Assembly: GCA_016710885.1 (NCBI GenBank) | Contig: JADJUC010000001.1 | Span: forward strand, 62,001-126,000 | From: Candidatus Proximibacter danicus | GTDB taxonomy: Bacteria; Pseudomonadota; Gammaproteobacteria; Burkholderiales; Rhodocyclaceae | Length of the DNA stretch: 64,000 nucleotides | Direction of reading: 5' to 3' | In this document: positions 1 to 9,327 of the stretch, one piece after another | How positions within the stretch are numbered: position 1 is the stretch's first letter | Layout of the letters: each line of letters begins with the position of its first letter | Notes under the pieces: model-generated | The model's input: only the letters and a program-made list of their open reading frames with translations | Told to the model about the DNA's origin: nothing | The model's database searches: none | Position numbers and translations under genes: made by a program

Positions 1-118
1 CACCCAGTTGCTCGGTAATTTCTCCGGCAACACGCTTGACGGCACCGAGCACCGTATCTGCGGAATGGATCAGATCGGCCGAAGCCAGAAAATCTTTTGC
101 TTGCTGCACACTGCTCAT
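1..118 (-). CDS. hpt: Hypoxanthine-guanine phosphoribosyltransferase, N-terminal fragment (runs off left edge)
   Basis: Only the first 39 codons are inside the window. The product begins MSSVQQAKDF and continues with an Ala/Asp/Ile-rich helix that resembles the start of betaproteobacterial HGPRTs, cytoplasmic enzymes that salvage hypoxanthine and guanine to IMP and GMP using PRPP. The ATG lies 3 nt after the galU stop codon, so the gene is probably the last-read member of the smc-zipA-ligA-galU transcript. The catalytic PRPP-binding motif is outside the window, so the name rests on the N-terminus and the context only. Confidence 0.6.
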   Translation of the reverse strand, partial: MSSVQQAKDFLASADLIHSADTVLGAVKRVAGEITEQLG

Positions 119-121
119 GGT

Positions 122-985
122 TCAGCGCCCTTTCAAATAACGCGTAAATATTTCGCCCACCTCGGGATGGCGCTGACCGAAAACAACGGTCGCCTGCAGA
201 TACCCGAGCTTGGAGCCACAGTCATAGCGAACACCATCATAGCGATAAGCCAGAACCGACTCCTCGGCCAGCAGCGCGGCGATGCCGTCGGTGAGCTGGA
301 TTTCGCCGCCCGCCCCCGCTTGAACGGCTTCAAGGTGGTGGAAGATACGGGGTGTTAGCACATAACGCCCCACCACCGCCAATGTCGACGGCGCTTCTTC
401 CGGTTTCGGCTTCTCGACAATCGCCGAAATTTTCTCGATACGCTCGCTCACCGGAGTGGCCGCAACGATGCCATAGCTTTTAGTATCGGCGCGCGGTACA
501 TCCTGCACGCCGAGAACAGAACAACCGTGTTGGCCATAAACATCGACCATCTGCTGCATCACCGGTACGCTGCCGTCGAGCAGATCGTCGGCCAGCAGCA
601 CCGCAAAAGGCTCATCGCCGACCACAGGCCGGGCGCAAAGTACCGCATGCCCCAAACCGAGCGCCTCTGGCTGCCTGATGTAGATGCAGTTCATGTTTTT
701 CGGCAGCAGATCGCGGACAAACTGCAGCATTTCCGTCTTGTTTTTGCGCTCCAGCTCGTTTTCAAGCTCGTAGGCCTTGTCGAAATGGTCCTCGATGGCA
801 CGCTTGGAGCGGCCAGTAACGAAGATCATGTCCGTAATTCCGGCAGCTGCCGCCTCTTCCACCGCGTACTGGATCAGTGGCTTGTCGACGATCGGCATCA
901 TTTCCTTCGGGCTGGCTTTGGTCGCTGGCAAGAAACGCGTGCCAAGACCAGCCACCGGGAAAACCGCTTTCCGTACCTGCTTCAT
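122..985 (-). CDS. galU: UTP--glucose-1-phosphate uridylyltransferase
   Basis: The 287-aa product makes UDP-glucose from UTP and glucose-1-phosphate, feeding cell-envelope polysaccharide, LPS and trehalose/glycogen pathways in the cytoplasm. The nucleotide-binding signature GLGTRFLPATK is at residues 13-23, followed by SPKEMMP with the conserved Lys near residue 27 and a metal-binding LLADDLLDG segment near residue 130. The length is normal for bacterial GalU (about 290-300 aa). The start codon overlaps the ligA stop by 4 nt (ATGA), which implies translational coupling. The stop lies 3 nt before hpt. Confidence 0.95.
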   Translation of the reverse strand: MKQVRKAVFPVAGLGTRFLPATKASPKEMMPIVDKPLIQYAVEEAAAAGITDMIFVTGRSKRAIEDHFDKAYELENELERKNKTEMLQFVRDLLPKNMNCIYIRQPEALGLGHAVLCARPVVGDEPFAVLLADDLLDGSVPVMQQMVDVYGQHGCSVLGVQDVPRADTKSYGIVAATPVSERIEKISAIVEKPKPEEAPSTLAVVGRYVLTPRIFHHLEAVQAGAGGEIQLTDGIAALLAEESVLAYRYDGVRYDCGSKLGYLQATVVFGQRHPEVGEIFTRYLKGR

Positions 986-3081
986 TGTGTGACTCCGTTA
1001 TCGGTCGTAGTGGCATCGGCGCCGCGCTCGAGGGTGCCTTCCCTGAGCAATTGTTGCAATTGTGCCTCGTCCAGTACGACAACCCCAAGCGACAATGCTT
1101 TTTCCAGCTTGCTGCCCGCCTCGGTACCGGCCACCACATAATCAGTTTTCTTCGATACCGAGCCGCTCACCTTGCCGCCCTCCGCCTCGATCAAGGCCTT
1201 GGCATCATCGCGCGACAGCGTCGGTAGCGTGCCCGTCAACACCACGACCTTGCCGACCAGACGCCCGGTAACAGAGGCCTGCGGCGCACCTTCCGGCCAG
1301 CGCACACCGGCCGCACGCAGGTCGTCGATCACCTGGAGGTTATGGGCCTCGTGGCAAAATTCGACAATGCAACGCGCGACGATGGGCCCGACATCGGGTA
1401 CCGCTGTCAAAGCGGCTTCATCGGCATCAAGCAGACAATCCAGACTGCCGAAATAGCGCGCCAGATCCTTGGCGGTAGCTTCGCCGACATTGCGGATACC
1501 GAGCGAGAAAATGAAACGTGCGAGGCTGGTCTCGCGGCTGTGATCGATCGCCGCCAGAAGATTGATCGCCGATTTCTCGCCCATCCGCTCAAGATTGGCC
1601 AGTGCGAGCACCCCCAGCTTGTAAAGGTCGGCAGGGGTTCGCACGATATTTTCATCAACCAGTTGATCCACCAGCTTGTCGCCGAGGCCTTCGATATCCA
1701 TGGCGCGTCGCGAGGCGAAGTGCAGCAGCGCCTGTTTGCGCTGAGCCGGACAATAGAGCCCGCCAGTGCAGCGTGCGACCGCTTCATCCTCGCCGCGAAC
1801 GACGTGCGAACCGCACACCGGGCAGACACGGAACTGTTCAAGCAGATTGAAACGCGGCAAATCGCCATTGCGACGGTCGAGAACCGGTCCGACGACCTCC
1901 GGGATGACGTCGCCCGCCCGGCGAACGATCACCGTATCGCCGATACGCACGTCCTTGCGGTCGATTTCGTCCTGGTTGTGCAAAGTTGCGTTGGTAACCG
2001 TGACGCCGCCGACAAACACCGGGGCCAGCCGCGCCACCGGGGTGATCGCACCCGTGCGCCCGACCTGTACGTCAATACCGAGCAACTGCGTCAATGCCTC
2101 TTCGGCCGGATATTTGTGCGCCACCGCCCACCGTGGCTCGCGGGTAACGAAACCCAGCTTCTCCTGCAGGGCAAGCGAATTGACCTTGTAGACGACGCCG
2201 TCGATATCGAATGGCAGCTCGTGCCGCCTTGCCGCAACACGCGCATGAAAATCGGCGAGAGCCGTCGCACCGCGACAGACGGCGCGCTCGGCACAGACCG
2301 GCAGCCCAATGGTGGTCAGGGCATCAAGAACCTCGGCATGGGTTGGCGGCAGCGACCAGCCGCGCACTTCACCGAGACCGTAGGCAAAAAAGGACAGCGG
2401 TCGGCTGGCGGCAATCTTCGAATCAAGCTGTCGAATGCTTCCAGCAGCACCATTGCGCGGGTTGACGAGGTTTTTTTCACCCGCTGCCAGGGCGCGGGCA
2501 TTGAAGCGGTTGAAGTCGGCGCGCTTCATGTAGATTTCGCCGCGCACTTCCAGTACTGCGGGCGCAACGGGCATCCTCAGCCGAAGCGGAATCTGACCGA
2601 CAGTGCGTACATTTTCCGTCACATCCTCGCCGGTTTCGCCATCGCCACGGGTTGCTGCACAGATGAGGACGCCATTCTCATAGCGAAGATTGATCGCCAG
2701 CCCATCGAATTTCAGCTCGGCGGCGTATTCGACCGGCGGGTCGCTCTCGGTCAGTTTCAGCTCGCGGCGGACGCGCGCATCGAACGCCATCGCCCCTGTC
2801 GACTCGGTATCGGTTTCGGTACGGATCGACAACATCGGCACGGCATGACGCACGGGAGAAAAGGCTTCGAGAACACGCCCGCCGACGCGTTGCGTTGGTG
2901 AATTCTGCTGCTGCAGTTCTGGAAAACGGGCTTCCAGCGCCTGCAGTTCCCGGAAAAGCCTGTCGTATTCGGCATCCGGAACCAGCGGTGCATCAAGAAC
3001 GTAATAGTGATGATCGAGCCGCTCGATCTCGCTGCGCAGACTGCGTGCGCGCTCGAAGTCTTCAGGTGACGCCAGCAACAT
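982..3081 (-). CDS. ligA: NAD-dependent DNA ligase LigA
   Basis: The 699-aa NAD+-dependent ligase seals nicks during replication (Okazaki fragments) and repair. Visible in order: the N-terminal Ia domain with the HHYYVLD NMN-binding segment (residues 24-30), the adenylation lysine K124 in ELKFDG, the OB fold, a four-cysteine zinc finger (CPVCG followed by a second Cys pair) around residues 425-455, the helix-hairpin-helix region with the GIRNVG-type motif, and a C-terminal BRCT domain (about 605-685). Size is typical (about 670-700 aa). It overlaps zipA by one base (TGATG) and galU by 4 nt. Confidence 0.96.
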   Translation of the reverse strand: MLLASPEDFERARSLRSEIERLDHHYYVLDAPLVPDAEYDRLFRELQALEARFPELQQQNSPTQRVGGRVLEAFSPVRHAVPMLSIRTETDTESTGAMAFDARVRRELKLTESDPPVEYAAELKFDGLAINLRYENGVLICAATRGDGETGEDVTENVRTVGQIPLRLRMPVAPAVLEVRGEIYMKRADFNRFNARALAAGEKNLVNPRNGAAGSIRQLDSKIAASRPLSFFAYGLGEVRGWSLPPTHAEVLDALTTIGLPVCAERAVCRGATALADFHARVAARRHELPFDIDGVVYKVNSLALQEKLGFVTREPRWAVAHKYPAEEALTQLLGIDVQVGRTGAITPVARLAPVFVGGVTVTNATLHNQDEIDRKDVRIGDTVIVRRAGDVIPEVVGPVLDRRNGDLPRFNLLEQFRVCPVCGSHVVRGEDEAVARCTGGLYCPAQRKQALLHFASRRAMDIEGLGDKLVDQLVDENIVRTPADLYKLGVLALANLERMGEKSAINLLAAIDHSRETSLARFIFSLGIRNVGEATAKDLARYFGSLDCLLDADEAALTAVPDVGPIVARCIVEFCHEAHNLQVIDDLRAAGVRWPEGAPQASVTGRLVGKVVVLTGTLPTLSRDDAKALIEAEGGKVSGSVSKKTDYVVAGTEAGSKLEKALSLGVVVLDEAQLQQLLREGTLERGADATTTDNGVTQ

Positions 3082-4451
3082 CAGGCGAACAGGCGCTGCG
3101 TCAGCGGGCTGCCGGCGGGAAGCCCTTTGGCAGAAAGTTGCGACTGATATTGGCCGATCTGACGACGGAAGGGATCCAGCATGGCTTCCGTCAGCGGACG
3201 CCGGTTGTCATCGACCAGCACCCCGTGCAAGGTGTCGGCCATGCGCCGGGCGAGATCCAGCATCTGGGCAAAGACGCGGTCACCGTGACTGACGCAAGGC
3301 ACATCGAGGATGAAGACGAGACCATGCGTGCTGAGGTTCTTCATCGCTTCAGCGGCAAAGCCGACAGACTCCTGATTGACCAGCGTGTAAAGCACATTGC
3401 CGTCATCGTCGCAGCGAACGAAGCGCCCCGAAGAGTCGAGCACCATGCCTGCCGCTTCGGCCAGCGCGCGTATCTTGGTACCGGGGAAAAGTGTTCCCTG
3501 GCTGATGACGTTGAGGCCGATCTGGATGTCGACGTTGGCGCAGAACTGGTCAAGCGCGATAGCCGCGTTCAGCGCCCCATCGCGTGGCGGCAGATCGGCT
3601 ACCGCCATCAATTCGTCGGCAAGGTTCTGCATGGCACCATGAAAGGTGAGCAGATCAGCTTCACCCAGCGGGCCTTGACGGTTGGCAAGAAGCAGGCCGA
3701 CACGCAAGCGGCGATAACTCCCCTCCGCAACGACACGCTCCCACTCGCGCGTACGGTCGTTGTAGCCCGCCCAGCCAATCGGCTTGCTGACACGGGCAAG
3801 CAGCTCGTGCTGCGAGCGCAGGATCTGATCGCCCGAAATCTCTTCGACCAACTCGAAACTGGCCATGTAGTCGATGACCGGCGAAACAATGATCGCCGGC
3901 ACCTCTTCCGGTGGCGCTTCGCCAGTCCTGGCCAAGGCCTCCGAGACCGTTTGCATGGAGGATTCGGGAGCCATTCGAGCCGGCATTGGCGCGGCACTGG
4001 CGACTGATGGTTCCTGTACTGCATCGTCAGTTGCCGGCGCCACAATCTCCTGCCAAGGCGGTACCGATGCGTCCTCAAGCTCCGACAAGGTCGGTTCGAC
4101 TCTCACCGATGGCTCGCGACGCTCGTTGATTGATGGTGGAGGCAGCGTCGGCGAGCGCACTTCCGGCATTGTCGACGCCCGAAGTGGTGCGTCATCGCGC
4201 AGTTGTCCGGGCTCATTGTCGAAACGGGGAATACTGGACGCGTCGAATTCATCCAATGCGTCAACCGGTTCGGGTGACGAGGGAAACGCCCCGGCCTCCC
4301 GGTTTTCATCCAGCAGCACATCCGCATGAACACGCTGCAGCACCTGCTCAGCCACCTTGCGATGCCTGTGCTCCTGCCACTTGTTGTAGGCAAAGACACC
4401 GATCACGGCAACTGTCCCCAGCCCGATCAGGCCGAGTTGCAATTCACTCAT
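3081..4451 (-). CDS. zipA: Cell division protein ZipA-like
   Basis: The 456-aa product has a single N-terminal membrane segment (about residues 5-22, GLIGLGTVAVIGVFAYN) followed by a charged patch and a long acidic/Pro-rich linker (to about 190). The C-terminal half carries the FtsZ-binding ZipA fold, recognisable in the stretch from about 310 to 440 (FCANVDIQIGLNVIS, then GLVFILDVPCV and a final DDNRRPLTE helix). ZipA tethers the Z-ring to the inner membrane. In betaproteobacteria this gene usually sits between smc and ligA, exactly as here. It is longer than E. coli ZipA (328 aa) because of the linker and an extra N-terminal globular segment. The start is 12 nt after the smc stop. Confidence 0.85.
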   Translation of the reverse strand: MSELQLGLIGLGTVAVIGVFAYNKWQEHRHRKVAEQVLQRVHADVLLDENREAGAFPSSPEPVDALDEFDASSIPRFDNEPGQLRDDAPLRASTMPEVRSPTLPPPSINERREPSVRVEPTLSELEDASVPPWQEIVAPATDDAVQEPSVASAAPMPARMAPESSMQTVSEALARTGEAPPEEVPAIIVSPVIDYMASFELVEEISGDQILRSQHELLARVSKPIGWAGYNDRTREWERVVAEGSYRRLRVGLLLANRQGPLGEADLLTFHGAMQNLADELMAVADLPPRDGALNAAIALDQFCANVDIQIGLNVISQGTLFPGTKIRALAEAAGMVLDSSGRFVRCDDDGNVLYTLVNQESVGFAAEAMKNLSTHGLVFILDVPCVSHGDRVFAQMLDLARRMADTLHGVLVDDNRRPLTEAMLDPFRRQIGQYQSQLSAKGLPAGSPLTQRLFA

Positions 4452-4463
4452 GCGAAGCCTCCA

Positions 4464-7400
4464 TCACGCTACCTGTTCGCGCATGCGCAGCGCTTCCTGA
4501 ATATCGACTTCGACGATACGCGAAACCCCTGACTCCTGCATTGTCACGCCCACCAGTTGCTCGGCCATTTCCATGGCGATCTTGTTGTGGCTGATGAAAA
4601 GAAACTGGGTGTTGACCGACATGCGTTGAACCATGCTGCAGAAACGCTCGGTATTGGTATCGTCGAGCGGCGCGTCAACTTCATCCAGCAGGCAGAACGG
4701 TGCCGGGTTGAGCTGGAACATGGCGAACACCAGCGCAATGGCAGTCAGCGCCTTCTCGCCCCCGGAAAGCAGGTGGATCGTCGAGTTTTTCTTGCCCGGC
4801 GGTTGCGCCATGACCTGAACGCCGGAATCGAGGATCTCGTCGCCGGTCATGATCAGCCGTGCCTCGCCGCCGCCAAAAAGCGCCGGGAAGAGTTCACCGA
4901 AATGGTGATTGACCGAATCGTAGGTGGTCTGCAGCAGATCGCGGGTTTCACGATCAATGCGCCGGATGGCATTTTCCAGCGTTTCCAGCGCTTCATTCAG
5001 GTCAGCGGCCTGCGCATCAAGATAGCCCTTGCGCTCGCGTGCCGACTCGAGCTCTTCCAGCGCAGCCAGGTTGACCGCACCGAGCGCCTCGATCTGGCGC
5101 TGCAATGAGGTGATCGAACCCTGCAGCGGCCCCGGTCGGGCACCCGGCAGATCAACCGCTAACGCTGCTTCGTCGGCCTGCGCCTCAACCAGAAGCAAGG
5201 CCAGTTGTTCAACGTTAAGTGCGGCCGCCTGTTCCTTGAGCCGCAATTCGCCAATACGGTCGCGCAGCGGGTTGAGCCCGTGCTCAAGCTTCAGGCGATC
5301 TTCTTCCAGCCCGCGCAGGCCGGCGGTTGCTGCCTCCAGGGCATCGCGCATGCCGGCCAGCGCCTGCTCGCGCTCGACGCGCTGCTCCAGCGCTTCCTGT
5401 AGGCGCGGTACGATTTCTTCCGGATCGAGGCTGCCAGCGCTGTCTTCGCAACGTGCCAGATCCTCGCCAACGCGCACGAGCTGCTGCCGGGCGAGTTCTC
5501 GACCGGCCGTAATTTCTTCGAGCTTGCTGACACACTCACGCTGCGAGAACTGCGCCTCACGCAACTCGCGCTCGGCAACGGCCACTTGCTCACGCTCATC
5601 ACGCAGCGTCCGGTCGGCTTCTTCGAGGCGCCCCTTGTTTTCGTTGAGGACGGACTGACGCTCCTCCACCGCCTCACGCTGGACGACGATGGATTCTTCG
5701 GCAAGCAGTACCCGCTCGCGCTCGGCCTCTTCCTCGGCCTTGAACTCGGCAAGCGCCTCGTTGATCTGCGCCATGCGGTCCTGATAGCGCTCCATGATCT
5801 GTGTCAGCTTGAGCACTTCCAGCTGCACGGCATGGGCGCGCTCCTGGCGCTCTTCAAGCGCTCGGCGGGCCTGCTCGACCTCGGATTTTGCCGCCTCGAG
5901 ACGTTCTTCGACTTCGGCGACGCGCGCTTCCTGTGCCTCGACCGCCATCTGGCGCTCAGCGATGATGCCTTCGAGCGATTCGATCTCGCGCTGACGCTCG
6001 AGGAAACCGTGTTCGGCACCATCGGGCGCAAACAGGGTAACGCTCTGTGTCGAGATAATGTCGCCGGCCGCCGTTACCCACACTTCACCGCTCGCCAGCT
6101 CGCCGCGCCGCGCCAGTGCCGTGGGCAGATCGGCCACCGTGCGCACGCCACGCAACCAGTCGCCAAGGGGCGCAGCAACGGTTTCATCCGCACAACGGAT
6201 ACGCGCCATCAGGCTGTCGCCATTGGCAACGGCAGCGGTTTCCGTGCTCGCCAGCAATACCGTGACCTTGGCCCCCGGTCGATCGGCTACCCAGCCGGCA
6301 ATATCGGCGTTGCCGGCATCGACTGCGGACAGGCGCTCGCGTAGCACGGCCTCGACCGCATCTTCCCAGCCGGCCTCGACGTGGATACGTTTCCACAAAG
6401 GTTTCTGGCTGGACAAGCCGTGTCGCTGCAACCACTCGCCGATTTTGGAACCGCTCTGCATGCGCTTCTGCAGTTGTTCAAGCGCGCTCCGGCGTGCTTC
6501 TGACTCGTTCTTGGCCTGCAAGGCCTTCTGCACGTCCTGCTGGATCTCGCGACGCCGCGTTTCGAGTTCAGGCAAGCGCTGCTGCGTCGCCATCACGGCT
6601 TCCTGCGCCCCTTGCATATCCTCCTGCAAGGCTGCGTGCTCGGCTTCTTTCAATTCGATCTCGGCCTGATCGGGCTGAATCAGTGCGCCCGCCTCCTGCT
6701 CCAGCCGTTCACGCCGGCTACCGATATTGAACAGCGTGCGCTCGGCGTTGGCGCGGTGCGCCTCTTCCACCCGCAATTTTTGCTCCGCTTCCGCAACAGC
6801 CGCGCGCTGGGCATTGACCGCCTCCTGGGCCGCGACCTGGGCATCTTCGGCCAGTGGCAGGCGTTCCTGCTGCGCCTCCAGACGCATTTGGGCCTGCTCG
6901 GAGCGTTCATCGGCCAGGTCGGACAGCTCGCGCCAGCGACGCTCGTCCGCATCTGCCTTCTCGGCCTGTGCCTGCCACTGTTGGCGCTCGGCGTTGAGCT
7001 GGGTGACGCGCTGCTCCAGATCCCGCTGCGTGTCGCGACGGTGGCGCAGCTCGGTTTCCAGGCGAGCCACTTCGGCGTTGGCGGCAAACAGCGCGCTCTG
7101 CGCGGTATGCACGCCGTCGGAAGAGCCGAAGTGGGTTTCCCGGGCAGTTTCAAGACGTGCTTCGAGTTCACGCAGACCGGCCGTCTGCCCTTCCAGATCA
7201 TTGGCAGCACGCTCGACGTCGCGAGCAGCCTTCTCGCGTTCGGTCTGCGCTTCGTTTCGTTTGAGCAACCACAGCAGTTGCTGCTTGCGCGTCAGGTCAT
7301 TGTTGAATTCGTGGTACTGGCGTGCCACGGCGGCCTGCGCTTCAAGGCGTTCCATCTGCGCCGCCAGTTCGAGACGGATATCCTCGATACGTGTCAGGTT

Positions 7401-7968
7401 CTCGCGCGTATCGGAAATGCGCCCTTCGGTTTCCTTGCGTCGCTCCTTGTAGCGGGTGACGCCGGCGGCTTCTTCGAGGAAGACGCGCAGCTCATCCGGC
7501 TTGGCCTCGATGATGCGCGAGATCATGCCCTGGCCGATGATGGCGTAGGCGCGCGGGCCGAGGCCGGTGCCGAGGAACAAGATCGGTAATGTCCTTGCGG
7601 CGAACCTGCAGGTTGTTGATGTAGTACTCGGATTGCCCGGTGCGTGTCAGCAGGCGCTTGACCGACAGCTCGGCATACTGCGACCACTGGCCGGCAGCGC
7701 GGCCGAGGGAGTTGTCGAAAACCAGTTCAACAGCGGCACGGGCGACCGGCTTGCGGTTGCCGGAACCGTTGAAGATGACGTCCTGCATCGATTCGCCGCG
7801 CAACTCGGAAGCTTTCGACTCGCCGAGCACCCAGCGCACGGCATCCATCACGTTGGATTTTCCGCAACCGTTGGGGCCGACCACGCCGACCAGCTGCCCC
7901 GGCAGGGCGATCGTAGTGGGATCGACGAAGGATTTGAAACCGGCAAGCTTGAGTTTTGTCAGGCGCAT
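4464..7968 (-). CDS. smc: Chromosome segregation protein SMC (one-base frameshift in this sequence)
   Basis: SMC is the ATPase of the condensin complex with ScpA and ScpB, both encoded elsewhere in this window. The N-terminus MRLTKLKLAGFKSFV carries Walker A GPNGCGKSN (about residues 32-40). Long Glu/Ala/Arg coiled coils flank a hinge near the middle (around residues 500-640), and the C-terminal head has the LLSGGEKALTAIAL signature and Walker B CLLDEVDAPLDD. A one-base insertion near 7579 (an extra A in the forward strand, T in the coding strand) breaks the frame between DITDL and FLGTGLGPRAYAI. Removing it gives 1167 aa, the normal size. I chose the ATG at 7968 because the family start MRLTKLKL lies there; the longer upstream reading has no homology. 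Most likely a sequencing error, since smc is near-essential. Confidence 0.9.
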
Positions 7969-8091
7969 GTTCGGGGATTGTCTGCTTGGTTTGCTTCTAA
8001 TTGTTTCGGCACCCCGGAATCCATTGGCATAAGCACTGGCAATGGCCGGGAGCATGTATAAACAGTGGGAACAGGCCCCAGAATCGCCGGC

Positions 8092-8097
8092 TATAAT
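8092..8097 (+). promoter_or_regulatory. Candidate -10 element for queF
   Basis: A perfect TATAAT lies 36 nt upstream of the queF start inside the 164-bp divergent smc/queF spacer. I see no good -35 hexamer at the usual spacing, so this is a weak call. No preQ1 riboswitch-like motif is evident in the leader. Confidence 0.35.
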
Positions 8098-8132
8098 ATC
8101 ACTTTTGCATCCCCTTTTCGGACCGCGACCGC

Positions 8133-8552
8133 ATGCCCAGCCTACCCGCAAAAACTCTGGAAACCTTTCCCAATCCGGCACCAGGCCGGGATTTTCATAT
8201 CCATATGGAGATTCCCGAGTTCACTTGCCTGTGCCCGAAAACCGGCCAACCGGACTTCGCCACCCTGATTCTCGACTATGTGCCCGAAAAACACTGCGTC
8301 GAGCTCAAGAGTCTCAAGCTTTACATGTGGTCTTTTCGCGACGAAGGCTGTTTCCATGAGGCCGTCACCAACCGTATTCTCGATGACTTGGTGAAAGCCA
8401 CTAAACCCCGCTACATGCGTCTCACGGCCAAGTTTTATGTCCGTGGCGGCATCTTTACCAATGTCGTTGCCGAGCATCGCAAGAAGGGCTGGAAGCCGGC
8501 TCCGAAGGTCGATCTGACGCAATTTGACACCCAATCCAACACCCGAGGCTGA
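8133..8552 (+). CDS. queF: NADPH-dependent 7-cyano-7-deazaguanine reductase QueF (short form)
   Basis: The 139-aa enzyme reduces preQ0 to preQ1 in queuosine tRNA-modification biosynthesis. The catalytic cysteine is C34 in the FTCLCPKTGQPDF motif, and the substrate-binding QueF motif follows as ELKSLKLYMWSFRDEGCFHE. The length fits the unimodular YkvM-type QueF rather than the two-domain E. coli type. The gene is read divergently from smc and ends 3 nt before the next gene, with which it is probably co-transcribed. Confidence 0.95.
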   Translation: MPSLPAKTLETFPNPAPGRDFHIHMEIPEFTCLCPKTGQPDFATLILDYVPEKHCVELKSLKLYMWSFRDEGCFHEAVTNRILDDLVKATKPRYMRLTAKFYVRGGIFTNVVAEHRKKGWKPAPKVDLTQFDTQSNTRG

Positions 8553-8555
8553 ATC

Positions 8556-9248
8556 ATGCGATCGACGATTATTTCCGATACCCAACTGGACCGCCTCGAA
8601 GCGCTGCTAGATGATCCCGTTTTCGACGAAGCCATGCGCCTCGACGAAGTACAAGGCTATCTTTGCGCGGCATTGGCCGGGCCAGTGCCAATACCAGAAG
8701 CTGACTGGCTGATCGAAGTGCTGGGAAGCGAGGCTGGCGTAGCGACCGAGGCCGGCCAGGAAGCCATTCCACTCCTGCGTTGTCTGGCCGAAGATATCCG
8801 TATCCAGCTGGCCGACGAAGAGCCGATGATCCTCTATCTCTACCCGAAGAGCGATGAAGAAGGGGCGCCGAGTGACTACGAACCGTGGTGCCTCGCCTAT
8901 CTGCACGGCGTCGATACGGCGACGGAAGACTGGTTCGACGACCTGACCGACGAAGAAGAAGTCGAGTGGCTCGACGAACGCCTCTTCCCGCTGATGGTTC
9001 TGACCGGCGAAGCCGAATCGGCCGCTCGCGAACACGGAGAAGCCTGGCCGGAAGGCGAGGAATTCGAGGAACTCAACAAGCAGGCGGAAGAAGACCTGGC
9101 ACGTGCAGTTTCGGAGATTTTCCTGTTCTGGAATGCCAAGCACGGCGTTGGCACCATCCGCAACGAAGGCAGCAAGGTCGGTCGCAACGACTCCTGCCCC
9201 TGCGGCAGTGGCAAGAAGTTCAAGCAGTGCTGCGGCAAGGTCGACTGA
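8556..9248 (+). CDS. UPF0149/YecA-family protein with C-terminal SEC-C zinc motif
   Basis: The 230-aa acidic protein has an N-terminal UPF0149 (YecA/YgfB-type) helical domain beginning with a LDRLEALLDD...EAMRLDEVQGYL pattern, and ends in a SEC-C metal-binding motif, GRNDSCPCGSGKKFKQCC (about residues 209-226), like the tail of SecA. Such proteins are implicated in ribosome/SecA association, but the exact role here is unknown. It starts 3 nt after the queF stop, implying one transcript. A strong hairpin follows it. Confidence 0.85.
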   Translation: MRSTIISDTQLDRLEALLDDPVFDEAMRLDEVQGYLCAALAGPVPIPEADWLIEVLGSEAGVATEAGQEAIPLLRCLAEDIRIQLADEEPMILYLYPKSDEEGAPSDYEPWCLAYLHGVDTATEDWFDDLTDEEEVEWLDERLFPLMVLTGEAESAAREHGEAWPEGEEFEELNKQAEEDLARAVSEIFLFWNAKHGVGTIRNEGSKVGRNDSCPCGSGKKFKQCCGKVD

Positions 9249-9282
9249 AACAAAGCGACGGATGGGAAAATGAGGGAAAGCC

Positions 9283-9313
9283 GCCAGGCTCGGTCGATGT
9301 GACCGAGCCTGGC
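9283..9313. terminator. Strong inverted repeat between convergent genes
   Basis: A perfect 13-bp stem (GCCAGGCTCGGTC and its complement) with a 5-nt loop lies between the convergent yecA-like gene and the autotransporter gene. There is no long T-run on either side, so it may be a bidirectional terminator or an RNA-stabilising hairpin. Confidence 0.6.
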
Positions 9314-9327
9314 GCGCTTCGGCAGGG

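Noticed and set aside
1342..2901. 519-codon open frame on the plus strand inside ligA
   Set aside because: It is antisense to intact LigA domains and has no recognisable motif or start signal.
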